Below, in pieces: positions 9,288 to 21,057 of a DNA stretch of 64,000 nt. Below the pieces are notes generated by a model. That model made no database searches. It was given only the letters and a program-made list of their open reading frames with translations, and was not told the DNA's origin. The position numbers and the translations under genes were made by a program. Position 1 is the first letter of the stretch. Each line of letters starts with the position of its first letter. The stretch is from Amycolatopsis sp. DSM 110486 (GTDB lineage Bacteria > Actinomycetota > Actinomycetes > Mycobacteriales > Pseudonocardiaceae): NCBI RefSeq assembly GCF_019468465.1, contig NZ_CP080519.1, forward strand, positions 6,751,001 to 6,815,000. The letters run 5' to 3'.

Positions 9288-10490
9288 TCAGCGGTCCAGG
9301 GGATACCTGGCCCGCACGCGGAAACCGCCGTCTTCGGTGTCCGAGGTTTCGAAGCTGCCGCCCAGGAGGCGGGCGCGTTCGGCGAGGCCGGTGAGGCCGT
9401 GGCCGCCCGAGGGGAGGTGCTCGCCGGCGCGTTCGGCGCGTTCGTTGCGGACCTCGATGTTCAGGGCGCCGCTGCCGCCCTGGATGCGGATGGTGGCGGT
9501 GGCGCCGGGGGCGTGCTTGTGGACGTTGGTGAGGCACTCCTGCACGGTGCGGTACGCGGCGGCCGACACCTGGCTCGGCACGGTGTCCGGCAGGCGCTCG
9601 ACGGTCAGGTGGACCGGGACGTCGGCGGTGCGGATCAGGTGGTCCAGCTCGCCGATGCCGGGGCGCGGGCCGTCGTCCTCGGCGCCGGAGCGCAGCACGC
9701 TCACCAGCGAACGCAGCTCCTCCAGCGTGCGGGTCGAGAGTTGGCGGATGACCTGCGCGGTCTGCAGCGAGGGGCCATCGGTGGTCTGGGCCTGCAGCGC
9801 GCCGGCCTGCATGGCGATGAGGGTGATCTGGTGGGAGACGACGTCGTGCATCTCGCGGGCCAGCCGGGCGCGCTCCTCGGCGCGCACGGCGTCGGCGTGG
9901 AAGCGGCGTTCGCGGTCGCGGCTCTTGGCCAGCTCGGCGAGCTTCGCGGAGATCTCCGCTCGGGCGCCGATCAGCAGGCCGATCGCGATGGGCATGCCCG
10001 CCACGAGCACGCCGTAGATGCCGTCGAGCACGTGCTCGCGCCAGCTGAGCTGCGCGAAGTCGTCCAGCGGCCACTGCACGAACCGGCAGGTGAACACCAG
10101 CCCGGCGCCGACCCACGTCTGCCAGTGGATCTGGCGCTTGGTCGCGAGCGTGCCCAGCGTGATCATCGACGCCAGCTGCGCCCACCCGGCGAGGAAGCCC
10201 GGCACCGCGAGCACCACCGCGAGGAACGGGAGCTTCCGCCGCAGCACCACCGCGAGACACGCGGCCGCCGACAGGTAGATCGAGTACGGCGGGGCCTTCG
10301 GCGGGATCACCAGCCACACGTCGAGCACGGCCAGCAGCACGGCGACGGCCTCAACTCCGACCGTCGTCGCGATCGGCCGGCGCAGCGAAGCGAACGCACC
10401 GCGCAGGCTGAACCGCCGGACCCGATCGGCGGCCCCCGCGCCGGGGCTGCCCATCGAGATTCCTGGAATCGAGAGTCCCTCAGTGCTCAT
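9288..10490 (-). CDS. Two-component sensor histidine kinase, NarL-partner type (orphan)
   Basis: A 400-residue membrane sensor kinase. About five to six hydrophobic segments lie in residues 40-175, then a short coiled linker, the HisKA_3 dimerisation helix with phospho-acceptor His215 in LAREMHDVVSHQ, and a HATPase domain with ECLTNVHKHA (N box) and GGHGLTGLAERARLLGG (G box). This class normally phosphorylates a LuxR-type regulator, but none is adjacent. The ATG at 10490 (MSTEGLSIPG) is chosen; the frame is open 53 codons further upstream but that part looks non-coding. Confidence 0.85.
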   Translation of the reverse strand: MSTEGLSIPGISMGSPGAGAADRVRRFSLRGAFASLRRPIATTVGVEAVAVLLAVLDVWLVIPPKAPPYSIYLSAAACLAVVLRRKLPFLAVVLAVPGFLAGWAQLASMITLGTLATKRQIHWQTWVGAGLVFTCRFVQWPLDDFAQLSWREHVLDGIYGVLVAGMPIAIGLLIGARAEISAKLAELAKSRDRERRFHADAVRAEERARLAREMHDVVSHQITLIAMQAGALQAQTTDGPSLQTAQVIRQLSTRTLEELRSLVSVLRSGAEDDGPRPGIGELDHLIRTADVPVHLTVERLPDTVPSQVSAAAYRTVQECLTNVHKHAPGATATIRIQGGSGALNIEVRNERAERAGEHLPSGGHGLTGLAERARLLGGSFETSDTEDGGFRVRARYPLDR

Positions 10491-10929
10491 GCGGCGACCC
10501 CATTCGTCTTGTGGACTTGATGATGAGATGCGCCGGACACCCGATCGGGACGCGCGGCGGGCAACAAATGTGCGGATGCTAACAAGAAGGCGTGTGACGA
10601 CGGTAAGTTTCACCCGGACCCACAACTTTGGTCGTCTGATCTCCATCACTACGGCAATCGGGTGGGGCGAAGACGTCTGACGTCACCTCGTGTCGATCAC
10701 AACACCCTACGTTCACCTTACGGGTGATCCCACATACTGGTGAGCCGCTTGATGGAGTAGTGGTCACTGCTCCGTTCGGCACATGAATGATCTTCACGCT
10801 TACGGGTGGCACGCGTCAGCCGGTCGAGCGGGCCCGGAAACCCACGGTCAGGGCCGCGAAGCGGCTGCGCGGAGACAGAAAAAGGCCGCCCCGGGCGAAC
10901 CCGGGGCGGCCTTCGAGAACCGGCGAGCG
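10491..10929. other. Intergenic interval upstream of the kinase and downstream of pgl
   Basis: About 440 bases with no gene. It contains a comparatively AT-rich stretch (about 10560-10800) that should hold the kinase promoter, a direct repeat TTCAC-(C/GC)-TTACGGGTG at 10712-10726 and 10793-10808, and the pgl terminator at 10882-10913. Confidence 0.6.
10882..10913 (-). terminator. Intrinsic terminator of the pentose-phosphate operon
   Basis: AAGGCCGCCCCGGG and CCCGGGGCGGCCTT form a 14-bp stem around the loop CGAA. On the minus strand the stem is followed by a run of T, a textbook intrinsic terminator 17 bases after the pgl stop. Confidence 0.9.
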
Positions 10930-11706
10930 TCACGCAGTCGGCGGCTCGTACACCTTCGTCAGCTTCCCGGCCGCGGTGCGGTCCAGGAGCCACAGCGTCC
11001 GCCGGTAGCCGCGGGCACCCGACACGGGCACCTGCACCTCCGGCGCACCCGCGAGAGCCAGCGACACGGCCTCGGCCTTCGCTTCACCCGCGGTCATCAG
11101 CCACACCTCACGCGCGCGGCGGATGGCCGTGAGCGTGAGCGAGACGCGGGTCGACGGCGGCTTGGGGCAGTCGCGCACCGCCACCACCGAAAGCCGCGTC
11201 TCGTGCACAGCGGGCGAGTCCGGGAACACCGAAGCGGTGTGCCCCTCCCCGCCGAGGCCGAGCAGGCAGATGTCGAACGCGGGCACGCCGCCCTCGTCCG
11301 GGCCCGCCTGCGAGGCCAGCACCTCCGCGTACGCCGCGGCCGCGGCGTCCGCGTCGTCACCGAACTCGCCGTCCGACGGCGCCATCACGTGCACGCGCTT
11401 CGGGTCGAGCGGCACGTGGTCCAGCAGGGCCGCACGCGCGCCCTTCTCGTTGCGTTCGTCGGAGTCGGCCGGGACGAACCGCTCGTCGCCCCAGTAGACG
11501 TCCAGGCGCGACCAGTCGATCGCGTCGCGCGCGCTGGAGGAGTTGAGCTCCTCGAGCACCGCGATGCCCGTGCCGCCGCCGGTGAGCACGACCGAAGCCG
11601 AGCCCTTGGCCGCCTGCACGTCGACGATCCGGGTGACCAGCCGCGCCGCCGCGGCGGCCGCCAGGAGGCCGGCGTTCTCGTAGACGACGACCTCCGTGCG
11701 GCTCAC
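10930..11706 (-). CDS. pgl: 6-phosphogluconolactonase
   Basis: Hydrolyses 6-phosphogluconolactone, the second step of the oxidative pentose phosphate pathway. It has 258 residues, with the sugar isomerase-like fold marks SVVLTGGGTGIAVLEEL, DVYWGDERFVP, LLGLGGEGHTASVFPDSPA and the C-terminal VWLMTAGEAKAEAV. The GTG start overlaps the opcA stop by GTGA. It is the last gene of the minus-strand operon and is followed by the terminator at 10882-10913. Confidence 0.95.
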   Translation of the reverse strand: MSRTEVVVYENAGLLAAAAAARLVTRIVDVQAAKGSASVVLTGGGTGIAVLEELNSSSARDAIDWSRLDVYWGDERFVPADSDERNEKGARAALLDHVPLDPKRVHVMAPSDGEFGDDADAAAAAYAEVLASQAGPDEGGVPAFDICLLGLGGEGHTASVFPDSPAVHETRLSVVAVRDCPKPPSTRVSLTLTAIRRAREVWLMTAGEAKAEAVSLALAGAPEVQVPVSGARGYRRTLWLLDRTAAGKLTKVYEPPTA

Positions 11707-12728
11707 GAACCGCTCTTTTCCGCCTTGGCCTTACCGGCCTTCTTCGCCGGAGCCTTGGCCGCCGCGGCCTTCGGCTTCGCAGCCGCAGAAGCAGCCTTCG
11801 CCGTGGTCGTCGGCGCGGAGATCTTGGGCAGCCCGTGCAGCGCCGCCTCGAAGACCTCGTCCGGGTCGAGCCGGCGCAGCTCCTCCACCAGGCACTCCGG
11901 GTTGCTCCGCCGCTGCAGCGCGATGCGCCGCGCCGGCTGGCCCGGCTGCGTCAGCGTGCCGACGCGGCCGTCGGGCCGGGTCAGCTCCACCGCACCCGAA
12001 CGCCGTTCGAGCTCGACGGAGATGATGCCCTGCGCGCTGGAGCTCTTGATCCGCTTCACCGGCACCTTGAGGTACTCGGCGAGCCAGCCCGCCAGCAGCT
12101 CCGTGGACGGCGAGTCGGCCTCACCGGTCACGGTCGCGGCCGTGATCTCCTCGTACGGCGGCAGGTCCAGCGCCGACACGAGCTGCGCACGCCAGTGCGT
12201 CAGCCGCGTCCACGCCAGGTCCGTGTCGCCCTCCACATAGGCCTTCGCCCGCGTGGTCAGAGCCCTTATGGGGGCCTTCTCCGCGGCCGAGTCGGTGATG
12301 CGCCGCTGCGCGATCGCGCCCAGCGGGTCCTCGGCCGGGGCCTTCGGACCGGCGCCCGGCCACCACGTGACGATCGGCGCGTCGGGCAGCAGCAGCGGCA
12401 CGACCGCGCTCTGGCCCTGCGCGGCGAGCGGCCCGTAGAGGCGAAGCACGATGACCTCGCTCGCGCCGGCGTCGCCGCCCACGCGGATCTGGCCGTCGAT
12501 GCGCGGAGCCGCCGTGCGGGCGCCCTTCGCGACCACGATCACGCGCGACGGGTGCTCCCGGCTGGCGTGGTTCGCGGCCTCGATGGCCTCCTCGAGCTTG
12601 GCGTCGTCGTCCGCCACGATGACCAGGGTCAGCACCCGGCCCAGCGCGACCTGACCGCCCTGGTCGCGGATCTCCACCAGCTTCTTGTTCAGCTGCGAAG
12701 TCGTGGTGGATGGCAGGTCGATGATCAC
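11703..12728 (-). CDS. opcA: Glucose-6-phosphate dehydrogenase assembly protein OpcA
   Basis: Partner protein of glucose-6-phosphate dehydrogenase found beside zwf in actinobacteria and cyanobacteria. It has 341 residues, with conserved LTLVIVADD, SREHPSRVIVVAKG, PDAPIVTWWPG and LTHWRAQLVSALD. The last about 40 residues are an Ala/Lys-rich tail (KPKAAAAKAPAKKAGKAKA) that looks disordered and is probably not part of the core fold. The GTG start overlaps the zwf stop (GTGA), and its own stop overlaps pgl. Confidence 0.95.
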   Translation of the reverse strand: MIIDLPSTTTSQLNKKLVEIRDQGGQVALGRVLTLVIVADDDAKLEEAIEAANHASREHPSRVIVVAKGARTAAPRIDGQIRVGGDAGASEVIVLRLYGPLAAQGQSAVVPLLLPDAPIVTWWPGAGPKAPAEDPLGAIAQRRITDSAAEKAPIRALTTRAKAYVEGDTDLAWTRLTHWRAQLVSALDLPPYEEITAATVTGEADSPSTELLAGWLAEYLKVPVKRIKSSSAQGIISVELERRSGAVELTRPDGRVGTLTQPGQPARRIALQRRSNPECLVEELRRLDPDEVFEAALHGLPKISAPTTTAKAASAAAKPKAAAAKAPAKKAGKAKAEKSGS

Positions 12729-14251
12729 GGACGCCTCCAGTTCCGGCCCGTACGCTCCAACATCTCGTCAGCGCTCTGCGGACCCCACGTGCCCGGCGCG
12801 TACTGCTCCGGCGCGCCTTCCTTGGCCCAGTGCTCCAGGATCGGGTCGAGGATCTCCCAGGAGAGCTCGACCTCCTCGTTCACCGGGAACAGCGACGGCT
12901 CGCCCAGCAGCACGTCGAGGATCAGCCGCTCGTACGCCTCGGGGGAGGACTCGGTGAAGGCGTGGCCGTAACCGAAGTCCATGGTGACGTCGCGGACCTC
13001 CATCGTGGTCCCCGGCACCTTCGAGCCGAACCGCAGCGTGATGCCCTCGTCCGGCTGCACGCGGATGACCAGCGCGTTCTGGCCCAGCTCCTCGGTGGAG
13101 GTGGAGTCGAACGGCAGGTGCGGCGCGCGCTTGAACACCACGGCGATCTCCGTGACGCGCCGGCCCAGCCGCTTGCCGGTGCGCAGGTAGAACGGCACAC
13201 CCGCCCAGCGGCGGTTCTGCACCTCCAGCGTCACCGCGGCGTAGGTCTCGGTCTTGGAGTCCTTCGCGAAGCCCGCTTCCTGCAGCAGGCCCGGGACCTT
13301 CATGCCGCCCTGCCAGCCGCCGGCGTACTGCCCCCGCGCGGTGGTCTCGTCGAAGGGCCGGATCGGCATGGTCGCCGCCAGCACCTTCGCCTTCTCCGAG
13401 CGCAGCGCCTTCGGCTCGAACGACAGCGGCTCGTCCATCGCGGTCAGCGCGAGCAGCTGCAACAGGTGGTTCTGAATGACGTCGCGTGCGGCGCCGATGC
13501 CGTCGTAGTACCCCGCGCGGCCGCCGAGGCCGATGTCCTCGGCCATGGTGATCTGCACGTGGTCGATGTAGTTCGCGTTCCAGATCGGCTCGAACATCTG
13601 GTTGGCGAAGCGCAGCGCCAGCAGGTTCTGCACCGTCTCCTTGCCGAGGTAGTGGTCGATGCGGAACACCGACTCCTCGGGGAAGACGTCGTTCACGATC
13701 CCGTTGAGCTCCTTGGCGCTCTTGAGGTCGTGGCCGAACGGCTTCTCGATGACCACGCGGCGCCAGGTCGTGGCGTCGGTGGCGGCCAGGCCCGAGCGGG
13801 CCAGCTGCTTGGTCACCACCGGGAACGCGCCCGGCGGGATCGAGAGGTAGAACGCCGTGTTGCCGCCGGTGCCGCGTTCGGCGTCCAGGTCCTTCACGGT
13901 CTGGGCGAGGCGGTCGAAGGCGTCGTCGTCGTCGAACGTGCCCTGCACGAAGCGGATGCCCTCGGCGAGGCGGTTCCAGACCGACTCCTTGAACGGCGTC
14001 CGCGCGTGCTCGCGCACCGAGTCGTGCACCAGCTCGCCGAAGTCCTGGTGCTCCCAGTCGCGGCGCGCGAACCCGACCAGCGAGAAGCCGGCGGGCAGCA
14101 GGCCGCGGTGGGCCAGGTCGTAGATGGCGGGCATGAGCTTCTTGCGGGCCAGGTCGCCGGTGACCCCGAAGATCACCAGGCTCGACGGGCCCGCGATCCG
14201 CGGGAGGCGCTTGTCGCGCGGGTCCCGCAGCGGGTTCTGCCAGGTCGTCAC
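12725..14251 (-). CDS. zwf: Glucose-6-phosphate 1-dehydrogenase
   Basis: Oxidises glucose-6-phosphate with NADP, the main NADPH entry step. It has 508 residues. The N-terminal dinucleotide motif is GVTGDLARKKLMPA and the active-site signature RIDHYLGKETVQNLLALR is intact with its catalytic His. GTG start, overlapping pgi by GTGA; the stop overlaps opcA. Its placement with opcA and pgl supports a shared transcript. Confidence 0.97.
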   Translation of the reverse strand: MTTWQNPLRDPRDKRLPRIAGPSSLVIFGVTGDLARKKLMPAIYDLAHRGLLPAGFSLVGFARRDWEHQDFGELVHDSVREHARTPFKESVWNRLAEGIRFVQGTFDDDDAFDRLAQTVKDLDAERGTGGNTAFYLSIPPGAFPVVTKQLARSGLAATDATTWRRVVIEKPFGHDLKSAKELNGIVNDVFPEESVFRIDHYLGKETVQNLLALRFANQMFEPIWNANYIDHVQITMAEDIGLGGRAGYYDGIGAARDVIQNHLLQLLALTAMDEPLSFEPKALRSEKAKVLAATMPIRPFDETTARGQYAGGWQGGMKVPGLLQEAGFAKDSKTETYAAVTLEVQNRRWAGVPFYLRTGKRLGRRVTEIAVVFKRAPHLPFDSTSTEELGQNALVIRVQPDEGITLRFGSKVPGTTMEVRDVTMDFGYGHAFTESSPEAYERLILDVLLGEPSLFPVNEEVELSWEILDPILEHWAKEGAPEQYAPGTWGPQSADEMLERTGRNWRRP

Positions 14252-15882
14252 TCGCCGGCCTCCTGTACGGCCCGCACGAGCTCGGCAAGCCCGGCGGCCC
14301 GGTCGGTCAGGTGCAGCCGCAGCACGGGACGGCCGTGGTCGGCGAGGACCTGACCGTCGCCGAGAGCCTGCGCGTGCTGAAGCTGTCCCAGGGTGTAGGG
14401 GCGGTCCGGCACACCCAGGTCCTCGGCGACCGCGCCGGTGATCTGGAGGAAGCTGCCGTTCTGGTGGCCGCCCTTGTGGTACTGCCCGGTGGAGTGCAGG
14501 AACCGCGGACCCCAGCCGAACGTCGTCTGCACGCCGGTGCGCTTGGCGATCTCGCCGCGCAGCAGCGAGGTCGACGCGTCGTCGAGCCGGTCGAGGTAGG
14601 CCTGCACGGCGAAGTAGCCGCCGTCGGCGACCGAGCCGAAGAACGCGCGCAGCACGTCCACCAGCTTTCCTTCCGTGGCAACGCCTTCACTGCCGAAGAC
14701 CTCGACGGAACCGTCCACAGTGGCCGGAGCCTCCTTGCCGGACAGCTTCTCCGGCTCGTCCAGCAACGCGCGCGCGGCCTTCTTCGCGGCCTCGACGTCG
14801 GGCTGGTCGAACGGGTTGATCCCGATCAGCCGGCCGGCGAGCGCGGTCGCGAACTCCCACAGCAGGAACTGCGCGCCGAGCGGGCCCGTCACCGAGATCT
14901 TCGCGGCGCCTTCCGCGGCACCGACGGCGACCGGGGTCGCGTCGGACTTCGCGTCGGCGAAGCCGGGGGCCTGCGGACCTTCGACGGCCACGGGCAGCAG
15001 GCCCGTGCCCAGCTTGCCGGTCGACTCCGCGATCAGCTGCTCGGCCCACTCCGGGAAGCCCTTGACGCCGGAATCGCTGCTTTGAGAAGGCACTGTGGCC
15101 AGCACGACCTTCTCCGCGCCGCCCTCGTGGGCGGCGGCCCAGGCGGCCGCCAGCTTGATCGCCGGGTTGTCGGCCGAGTCGGAGCCCAGCACCTCGGCCA
15201 CCGCGGCGGCCTGGTCCAGCAGACGCGCGATGTCCGCGCCCGCGAGACCGGCCGGCACGAGGCCGAACGCGGTCAGCGCCGAGTAGCGGCCGCCGACGTG
15301 CGGGTCGGCCAGGAAGGTCTTGCGGTAACCCTCCTTTTCGGACAGCTCCGCGAACGGCGAGCCCGGGTCGGTCACGACCACGATCCGCCGTGCCGCGTCG
15401 ATTCCCGCGTCGGTGAAGGCCTTCGCGAAGATGCGCCGGTGGCTGTCGGTCTCCACAGTGCCGCCCGACTTCGACGACACCACGATCACCGTGCGCTCGA
15501 GGTCGCCCGCGAGCGCGTCGGCGACCTGGCCCGCGTCGGTCGTGTCGAGCACCGTCAGCGCGACACCCGCGGTGGCGGTGATGACCTCCGGCGCGAGCGA
15601 CGAGCCGCCCATGCCGGCGAGCACCACGCGGTCCACGCCCTCGGACTGCAGCTCCGCACGCAGCGCCTCGATCTCACCGATCAGCGGCCGCGACGACTTG
15701 TGCAGCGACGTCCACGAGAGCCGGATCGACGCCTCGGACTCGGCGTCCGGTCCCCACAGCGTCGCGTCCTGCGCGGCGAGCTTCGACGCGGCCTGGTCGG
15801 CGACGAGGCGCTCGACCAGCGGCGCCGCCTTGCCTGCCAGTTCGGCGTCGACGAGCTCGACGCCGGTTTCGTCCCCTGTCAT
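14248..15882 (-). CDS. pgi: Glucose-6-phosphate isomerase
   Basis: Interconverts glucose-6-phosphate and fructose-6-phosphate. It has 544 residues and resembles the actinobacterial pgi variant embedded in the tal-zwf cluster, with two SIS-type domains: VDRVVLAGMGGSSLAPEV and VVSSKSGGTVETDSHRR bind the phosphate, and LGTGLLPVAVEG and the C-terminal FGWGPRFLHSTGQYHKGGHQNG contribute the active site. It starts 9 bases after tal and overlaps zwf by GTGA. Confidence 0.93.
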   Translation of the reverse strand: MTGDETGVELVDAELAGKAAPLVERLVADQAASKLAAQDATLWGPDAESEASIRLSWTSLHKSSRPLIGEIEALRAELQSEGVDRVVLAGMGGSSLAPEVITATAGVALTVLDTTDAGQVADALAGDLERTVIVVSSKSGGTVETDSHRRIFAKAFTDAGIDAARRIVVVTDPGSPFAELSEKEGYRKTFLADPHVGGRYSALTAFGLVPAGLAGADIARLLDQAAAVAEVLGSDSADNPAIKLAAAWAAAHEGGAEKVVLATVPSQSSDSGVKGFPEWAEQLIAESTGKLGTGLLPVAVEGPQAPGFADAKSDATPVAVGAAEGAAKISVTGPLGAQFLLWEFATALAGRLIGINPFDQPDVEAAKKAARALLDEPEKLSGKEAPATVDGSVEVFGSEGVATEGKLVDVLRAFFGSVADGGYFAVQAYLDRLDDASTSLLRGEIAKRTGVQTTFGWGPRFLHSTGQYHKGGHQNGSFLQITGAVAEDLGVPDRPYTLGQLQHAQALGDGQVLADHGRPVLRLHLTDRAAGLAELVRAVQEAGE

Positions 15883-15891
15883 GGTCTGGCT

Positions 15892-17007
15892 TCAGCCCTT
15901 CGCCTTGTTCAGCTGGCCGGTCACCGTCTCGAGCAGCTCCTGCCAGGACTTCTCGAACTTCTCGACGCCCTCGGTCTCGAGGACCACGAACACGTCCGGC
16001 ACGTCGATGCCGGCGGCGCTCAGCTTGTCGAACACGCCCTGCGCCTCGGCGCCGCGGCCGGACACCGTGTCGCCGGTGAGCTCGGCGTGGTCGGCCACCG
16101 CGTCCATGGTCTTCTCCGGCATCGTGTTCACGATGTCGCGGACCAAGAGCTGGTCGACGTAGCGGGTGTCGGAGTACGCCGGGTCCTTGACGCCGGTCGA
16201 GGCCCACAGCGGACGCTGCGCGTTGGCGCCGGCGGCGGCCAGCGCCTGCCAGCGGTCGCTCGCGAAGAGCTCCTCGAACTTGGCGTAGGCGAGCCGGGTG
16301 TTGGCGATGGCCGCCTCGCCGAGCAGCGCCTTGGCCTCGTCGGTGCCGATCTTGTTCAGGCGCTTGTCGACCTCGGTGTCCACACGGGACACGAAGAACG
16401 ACGCGACCGAGTGGATGCCCTTGAGGTCGTGGCCGTTGGCCTTCGCCTGCTCCAGGCCCGCGAAGTAGGCGTCGATGACCTGCGCGTAGCGCTCGACGGA
16501 GAAGATCAGCGTCACGTTGATGCTGATGCCCTCGGCCAGCGCCGCGGTGATGGCGGGCAGGCCCTCGTCGGTGGCCGGGATCTTGACCATCAGGTTCGGC
16601 CGGTCCACGGCCTTCCACAGGTCCTTGGCCTCGGCGATCGTCTTGTCGGTGTCGCGCGCCAGGCGCGGGTCGACCTCGATGGAGACGCGGCCGTCGGTGC
16701 CGTTGGTGGCGTTGTAGACATCGCGGAACAGGTCCGCGGCGTTGCGCACGTCGCTGGTCGTCAGCTCGCGGACGGTGCCGTTGAGGTCCGCGCCGCGCTC
16801 GGCCAGCTCCTTGACCTGCGCGTCGTAGGCTTCGCCCTTCGACAGCGCGTTGGCGAAGATCGTCGGGTTGGTCGTGACGCCCACGACGTGCTTGTCGCGG
16901 ATCAGCGCGGCGAGGTTGCCCGAGTTGAGCCGCTCGCGGGAGAGGTCGTCCAGCCAGATGGAGACGCCCGCCTCCGAAAGCTGTGCGAGCCGATCGGTGG
17001 TGCTCAT
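15892..17007 (-). CDS. tal: Transaldolase
   Basis: Transfers the dihydroxyacetone unit between sugar phosphates in the non-oxidative pentose phosphate pathway. It has 371 residues, the long actinobacterial form. The motif [13 protein letters not shown] is at residues 43-55 and the Schiff-base Lys142 is in [12 protein letters not shown]. The ATG at 17007 has an AAGAAGG-like site just upstream. It lies 29 bases after tkt and 9 bases before pgi. Confidence 0.96.
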   Translation of the reverse strand: MSTTDRLAQLSEAGVSIWLDDLSRERLNSGNLAALIRDKHVVGVTTNPTIFANALSKGEAYDAQVKELAERGADLNGTVRELTTSDVRNAADLFRDVYNATNGTDGRVSIEVDPRLARDTDKTIAEAKDLWKAVDRPNLMVKIPATDEGLPAITAALAEGISINVTLIFSVERYAQVIDAYFAGLEQAKANGHDLKGIHSVASFFVSRVDTEVDKRLNKIGTDEAKALLGEAAIANTRLAYAKFEELFASDRWQALAAAGANAQRPLWASTGVKDPAYSDTRYVDQLLVRDIVNTMPEKTMDAVADHAELTGDTVSGRGAEAQGVFDKLSAAGIDVPDVFVVLETEGVEKFEKSWQELLETVTGQLNKAKG

Positions 17008-17036
17008 ACCTTCTTCATCCCCTTCAAGGAAGAAAT

Positions 17037-19139
<2,103 letters not shown>

Positions 19140-19662
19140 TGAACTCGAACTCCCCGTCCTGAGGTTGTCGCTTGCTTTCCGTCGTGGTGTAGCCGGTGCG
19201 CACTGCCAGTAATCTCAATCGATCCCGAAGGGACGATATTCCTGCTGGGAGCACTGCGCCGGGGTACCACGCGGCCCGTCCGCGACAGCCTAGTGCTTGG
19301 GGTGTACTCCGGGCAGCCGCGACAGCCGCGCCCAGCCCTTCCGGCCGGGTGATCCCGCCCATGGGGGTCGCCCGCCGTCCGCCGCTGGTCACGGACCGTG
19401 CAAAAGGGACGATCGAGGGGACCGAACGGACCCGCCGGACACCGCGACCGGTCCTTCCGGACACACCGTGCGCCGCCGTTGCCGTCGAGCGTGAACCCCG
19501 TGGCGTGACGCAGAAGACAGGCCGCGGCGTGTCGAGGACCCTCGATCACGCAGGCGGATTCGCCACGTCTAACATCGAACGCGGGCCTGGTCCGGGAGCT
19601 TCACCAGTTCCATCGCGGTCTTCCGGATCATCGCCCGGCCCCTAACTGACCCAGGGAGTGAA
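19140..19662. other. Divergent promoter interval between tkt and ctaB
   Basis: About 520 bases without a credible gene; the frames crossing it give Arg/Pro-rich translations. On the minus strand a -10-like TAGGCT lies near 19288-19293. On the plus strand TAACAT (19570-19575) is a candidate -10 for ctaB with a leader of about 80 bases. No clear -35 or operator is seen. Confidence 0.5.
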
Positions 19663-20643
19663 ATGTCGTTGGTGAACGCTGCGCACGGACGCAGTGAGAA
19701 CACCAGCGCCGAACACCCGAACGGTGAACGACCGCGCGGTGCCCGGCGAAGTGTCCGCCAGGTTGTGGGTGCCTACGCCGCGCTCGCGAAGCCGAGGGTG
19801 ATCGAGCTTCTCCTCGTCACCACGATCCCGGCGATGTTCCTCGCGGGCCGCGAGATCCCTTCGCCGTGGCTCGTGCTCGCCACGCTCGTGGGCGGCACGA
19901 TGGCCGCCGGCAGCGCCAACGCGCTCAACTGCGTGATCGACGCGGACATCGACAAGGTGATGAACCGCACCAAGAAGCGCCCGCTGGTGAAGGACTCGGT
20001 GCCGCGGCGCAACGCGCTGATCTTCGGCCTCGTGCTCGGCGTCGCTTCGTTCGTCGTCCTGTACTTCACCGTGAACCTGCTGTCGGCGATCCTCGCGATC
20101 GCGACCATTCTGTTCTACATCTTCGTCTACACCCTGGGCCTCAAGCGGCGCACGTCGCAGAACGTCGTGTGGGGCGGCGCCGCCGGCTGCATGCCGGTGG
20201 TCATCGGCTGGGCCGCCGTGTCCGGCACCGTGCAGTGGCCCGCGTTCGTCATGTTCGGCGTCATCTTCTTCTGGACGCCCCCGCACACGTGGGCCCTGGG
20301 CATGAAGTACCGCGACGACTACGAGCGCGCGGGCGTCCCGATGCTCCCGGTCGTGGCGACGCCGCAGCACGTGGCCAAGCAGATCGTCATCTACTCGTGG
20401 GTGATGGTCGCCTGGACGCTCCTGCTGCTGCCCGTCACCAGCTGGCTCTACGCCACCTTCGCGGTCCTCGCCGGTGCCTGGTTCCTCTTCTACGCCCACC
20501 GCCTCCAGGCCGCCGTCCGCCGCGGCGAGGAGACGAAGCCCATGTCGCTGTTCCACCGCTCGAACACGTATCTGATGATCGTGTTCGTCGCGCTGGCCGT
20601 GGACTCGGCGATCGGGTTGCCGACGCTCGGCTTGCCGTTCTGA
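19663..20643 (+). CDS. ctaB: Protoheme IX farnesyltransferase (heme O synthase)
   Basis: Adds a farnesyl group to heme B, giving heme O for cytochrome c oxidase. It has 326 residues and about nine membrane helices. The prenyl-diphosphate binding motif [20 protein letters not shown] and the second motif [18 protein letters not shown] are intact. A good ribosome-binding site (CAGGGAG) precedes the ATG. Its partner ctaA lies 16 kb downstream on the other strand. A UUCG-loop terminator follows. Confidence 0.96.
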   Translation: MSLVNAAHGRSENTSAEHPNGERPRGARRSVRQVVGAYAALAKPRVIELLLVTTIPAMFLAGREIPSPWLVLATLVGGTMAAGSANALNCVIDADIDKVMNRTKKRPLVKDSVPRRNALIFGLVLGVASFVVLYFTVNLLSAILAIATILFYIFVYTLGLKRRTSQNVVWGGAAGCMPVVIGWAAVSGTVQWPAFVMFGVIFFWTPPHTWALGMKYRDDYERAGVPMLPVVATPQHVAKQIVIYSWVMVAWTLLLLPVTSWLYATFAVLAGAWFLFYAHRLQAAVRRGEETKPMSLFHRSNTYLMIVFVALAVDSAIGLPTLGLPF

Positions 20644-21057
20644 TTTTTTGACCAGCAGCGCCGCCGTGGCTTCGGCCCGGCGGCGTTTTGGCGTGTGGAC
20701 CAGGCCCGGCCCAGTGCCGGCTGCGGGGTCGGTTGTGGGTACGAGTTCGGCCTCGTCGGTTTTCACAGGATTGCGCCCGGTCTGGCCTCCCAGGTCCGGT
20801 CACTCCGCGTTCTGCGCAGGGCCGCTCGGTTCGCCCGCGACGTCGCCCTGAACCGGTGCTGCTACGGCAACCCGGGCGACGTCCACAACCTGAGTTCACC
20901 CGTGTTGCCACCCCGGAGTCGCGGGAAAGTGAGCGGTTCCGAACGCTCCACGGCCTCCGATCCTCCTGAGCCGCCCTCGGGAATGGCGTAGTCTGGTTGG
21001 CCGTTGTGTTCTTCCGGCTCTCCGCCGCCTTTCCCCGATGCGAAAGCAGGATTCACC
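20644..21057. other. Intergenic interval between ctaB and helD
   Basis: About 410 bases. It opens with the ctaB terminator (20659-20689). A -10-like TAGTCT at 20989-20994 is a candidate helD promoter with a leader of about 55 bases. The short frames between are not supported as genes. Confidence 0.5.
20659..20689 (+). terminator. Intrinsic terminator of ctaB with UUCG tetraloop
   Basis: CGCCGCCG (20659-20666) pairs with CGGCGGCG (20678-20685); after a bulged T the inner GGC-TTCG-GCC forms a C(UUCG)G tetraloop. Four T follow. Confidence 0.85.

Noticed and set aside
9171..10520. 449-codon plus-strand frame opposite the histidine kinase
   Set aside because: It is the shadow of the kinase gene; its translation is His/Arg/Gly-rich without domains, and the opposite strand has all kinase motifs.
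19196..19645. 149-codon frame between tkt and ctaB
   Set aside because: Arg/Pro/Gly-rich composition, no ribosome site, and it covers the region where two divergent promoters are needed.
20690..21057. Rifamycin-associated element upstream of the helicase-like gene
   Set aside because: I looked for the GC palindrome that precedes helR and other rifamycin-resistance genes and saw none. The N-terminal arm also fits HelD rather than HelR.
21004..21057. Longer N terminus for HelD (MCSSGSPPPFP...)
   Set aside because: The extra 18 residues are not helix-forming and resemble untranslated leader; a ribosome site lies before 21058.
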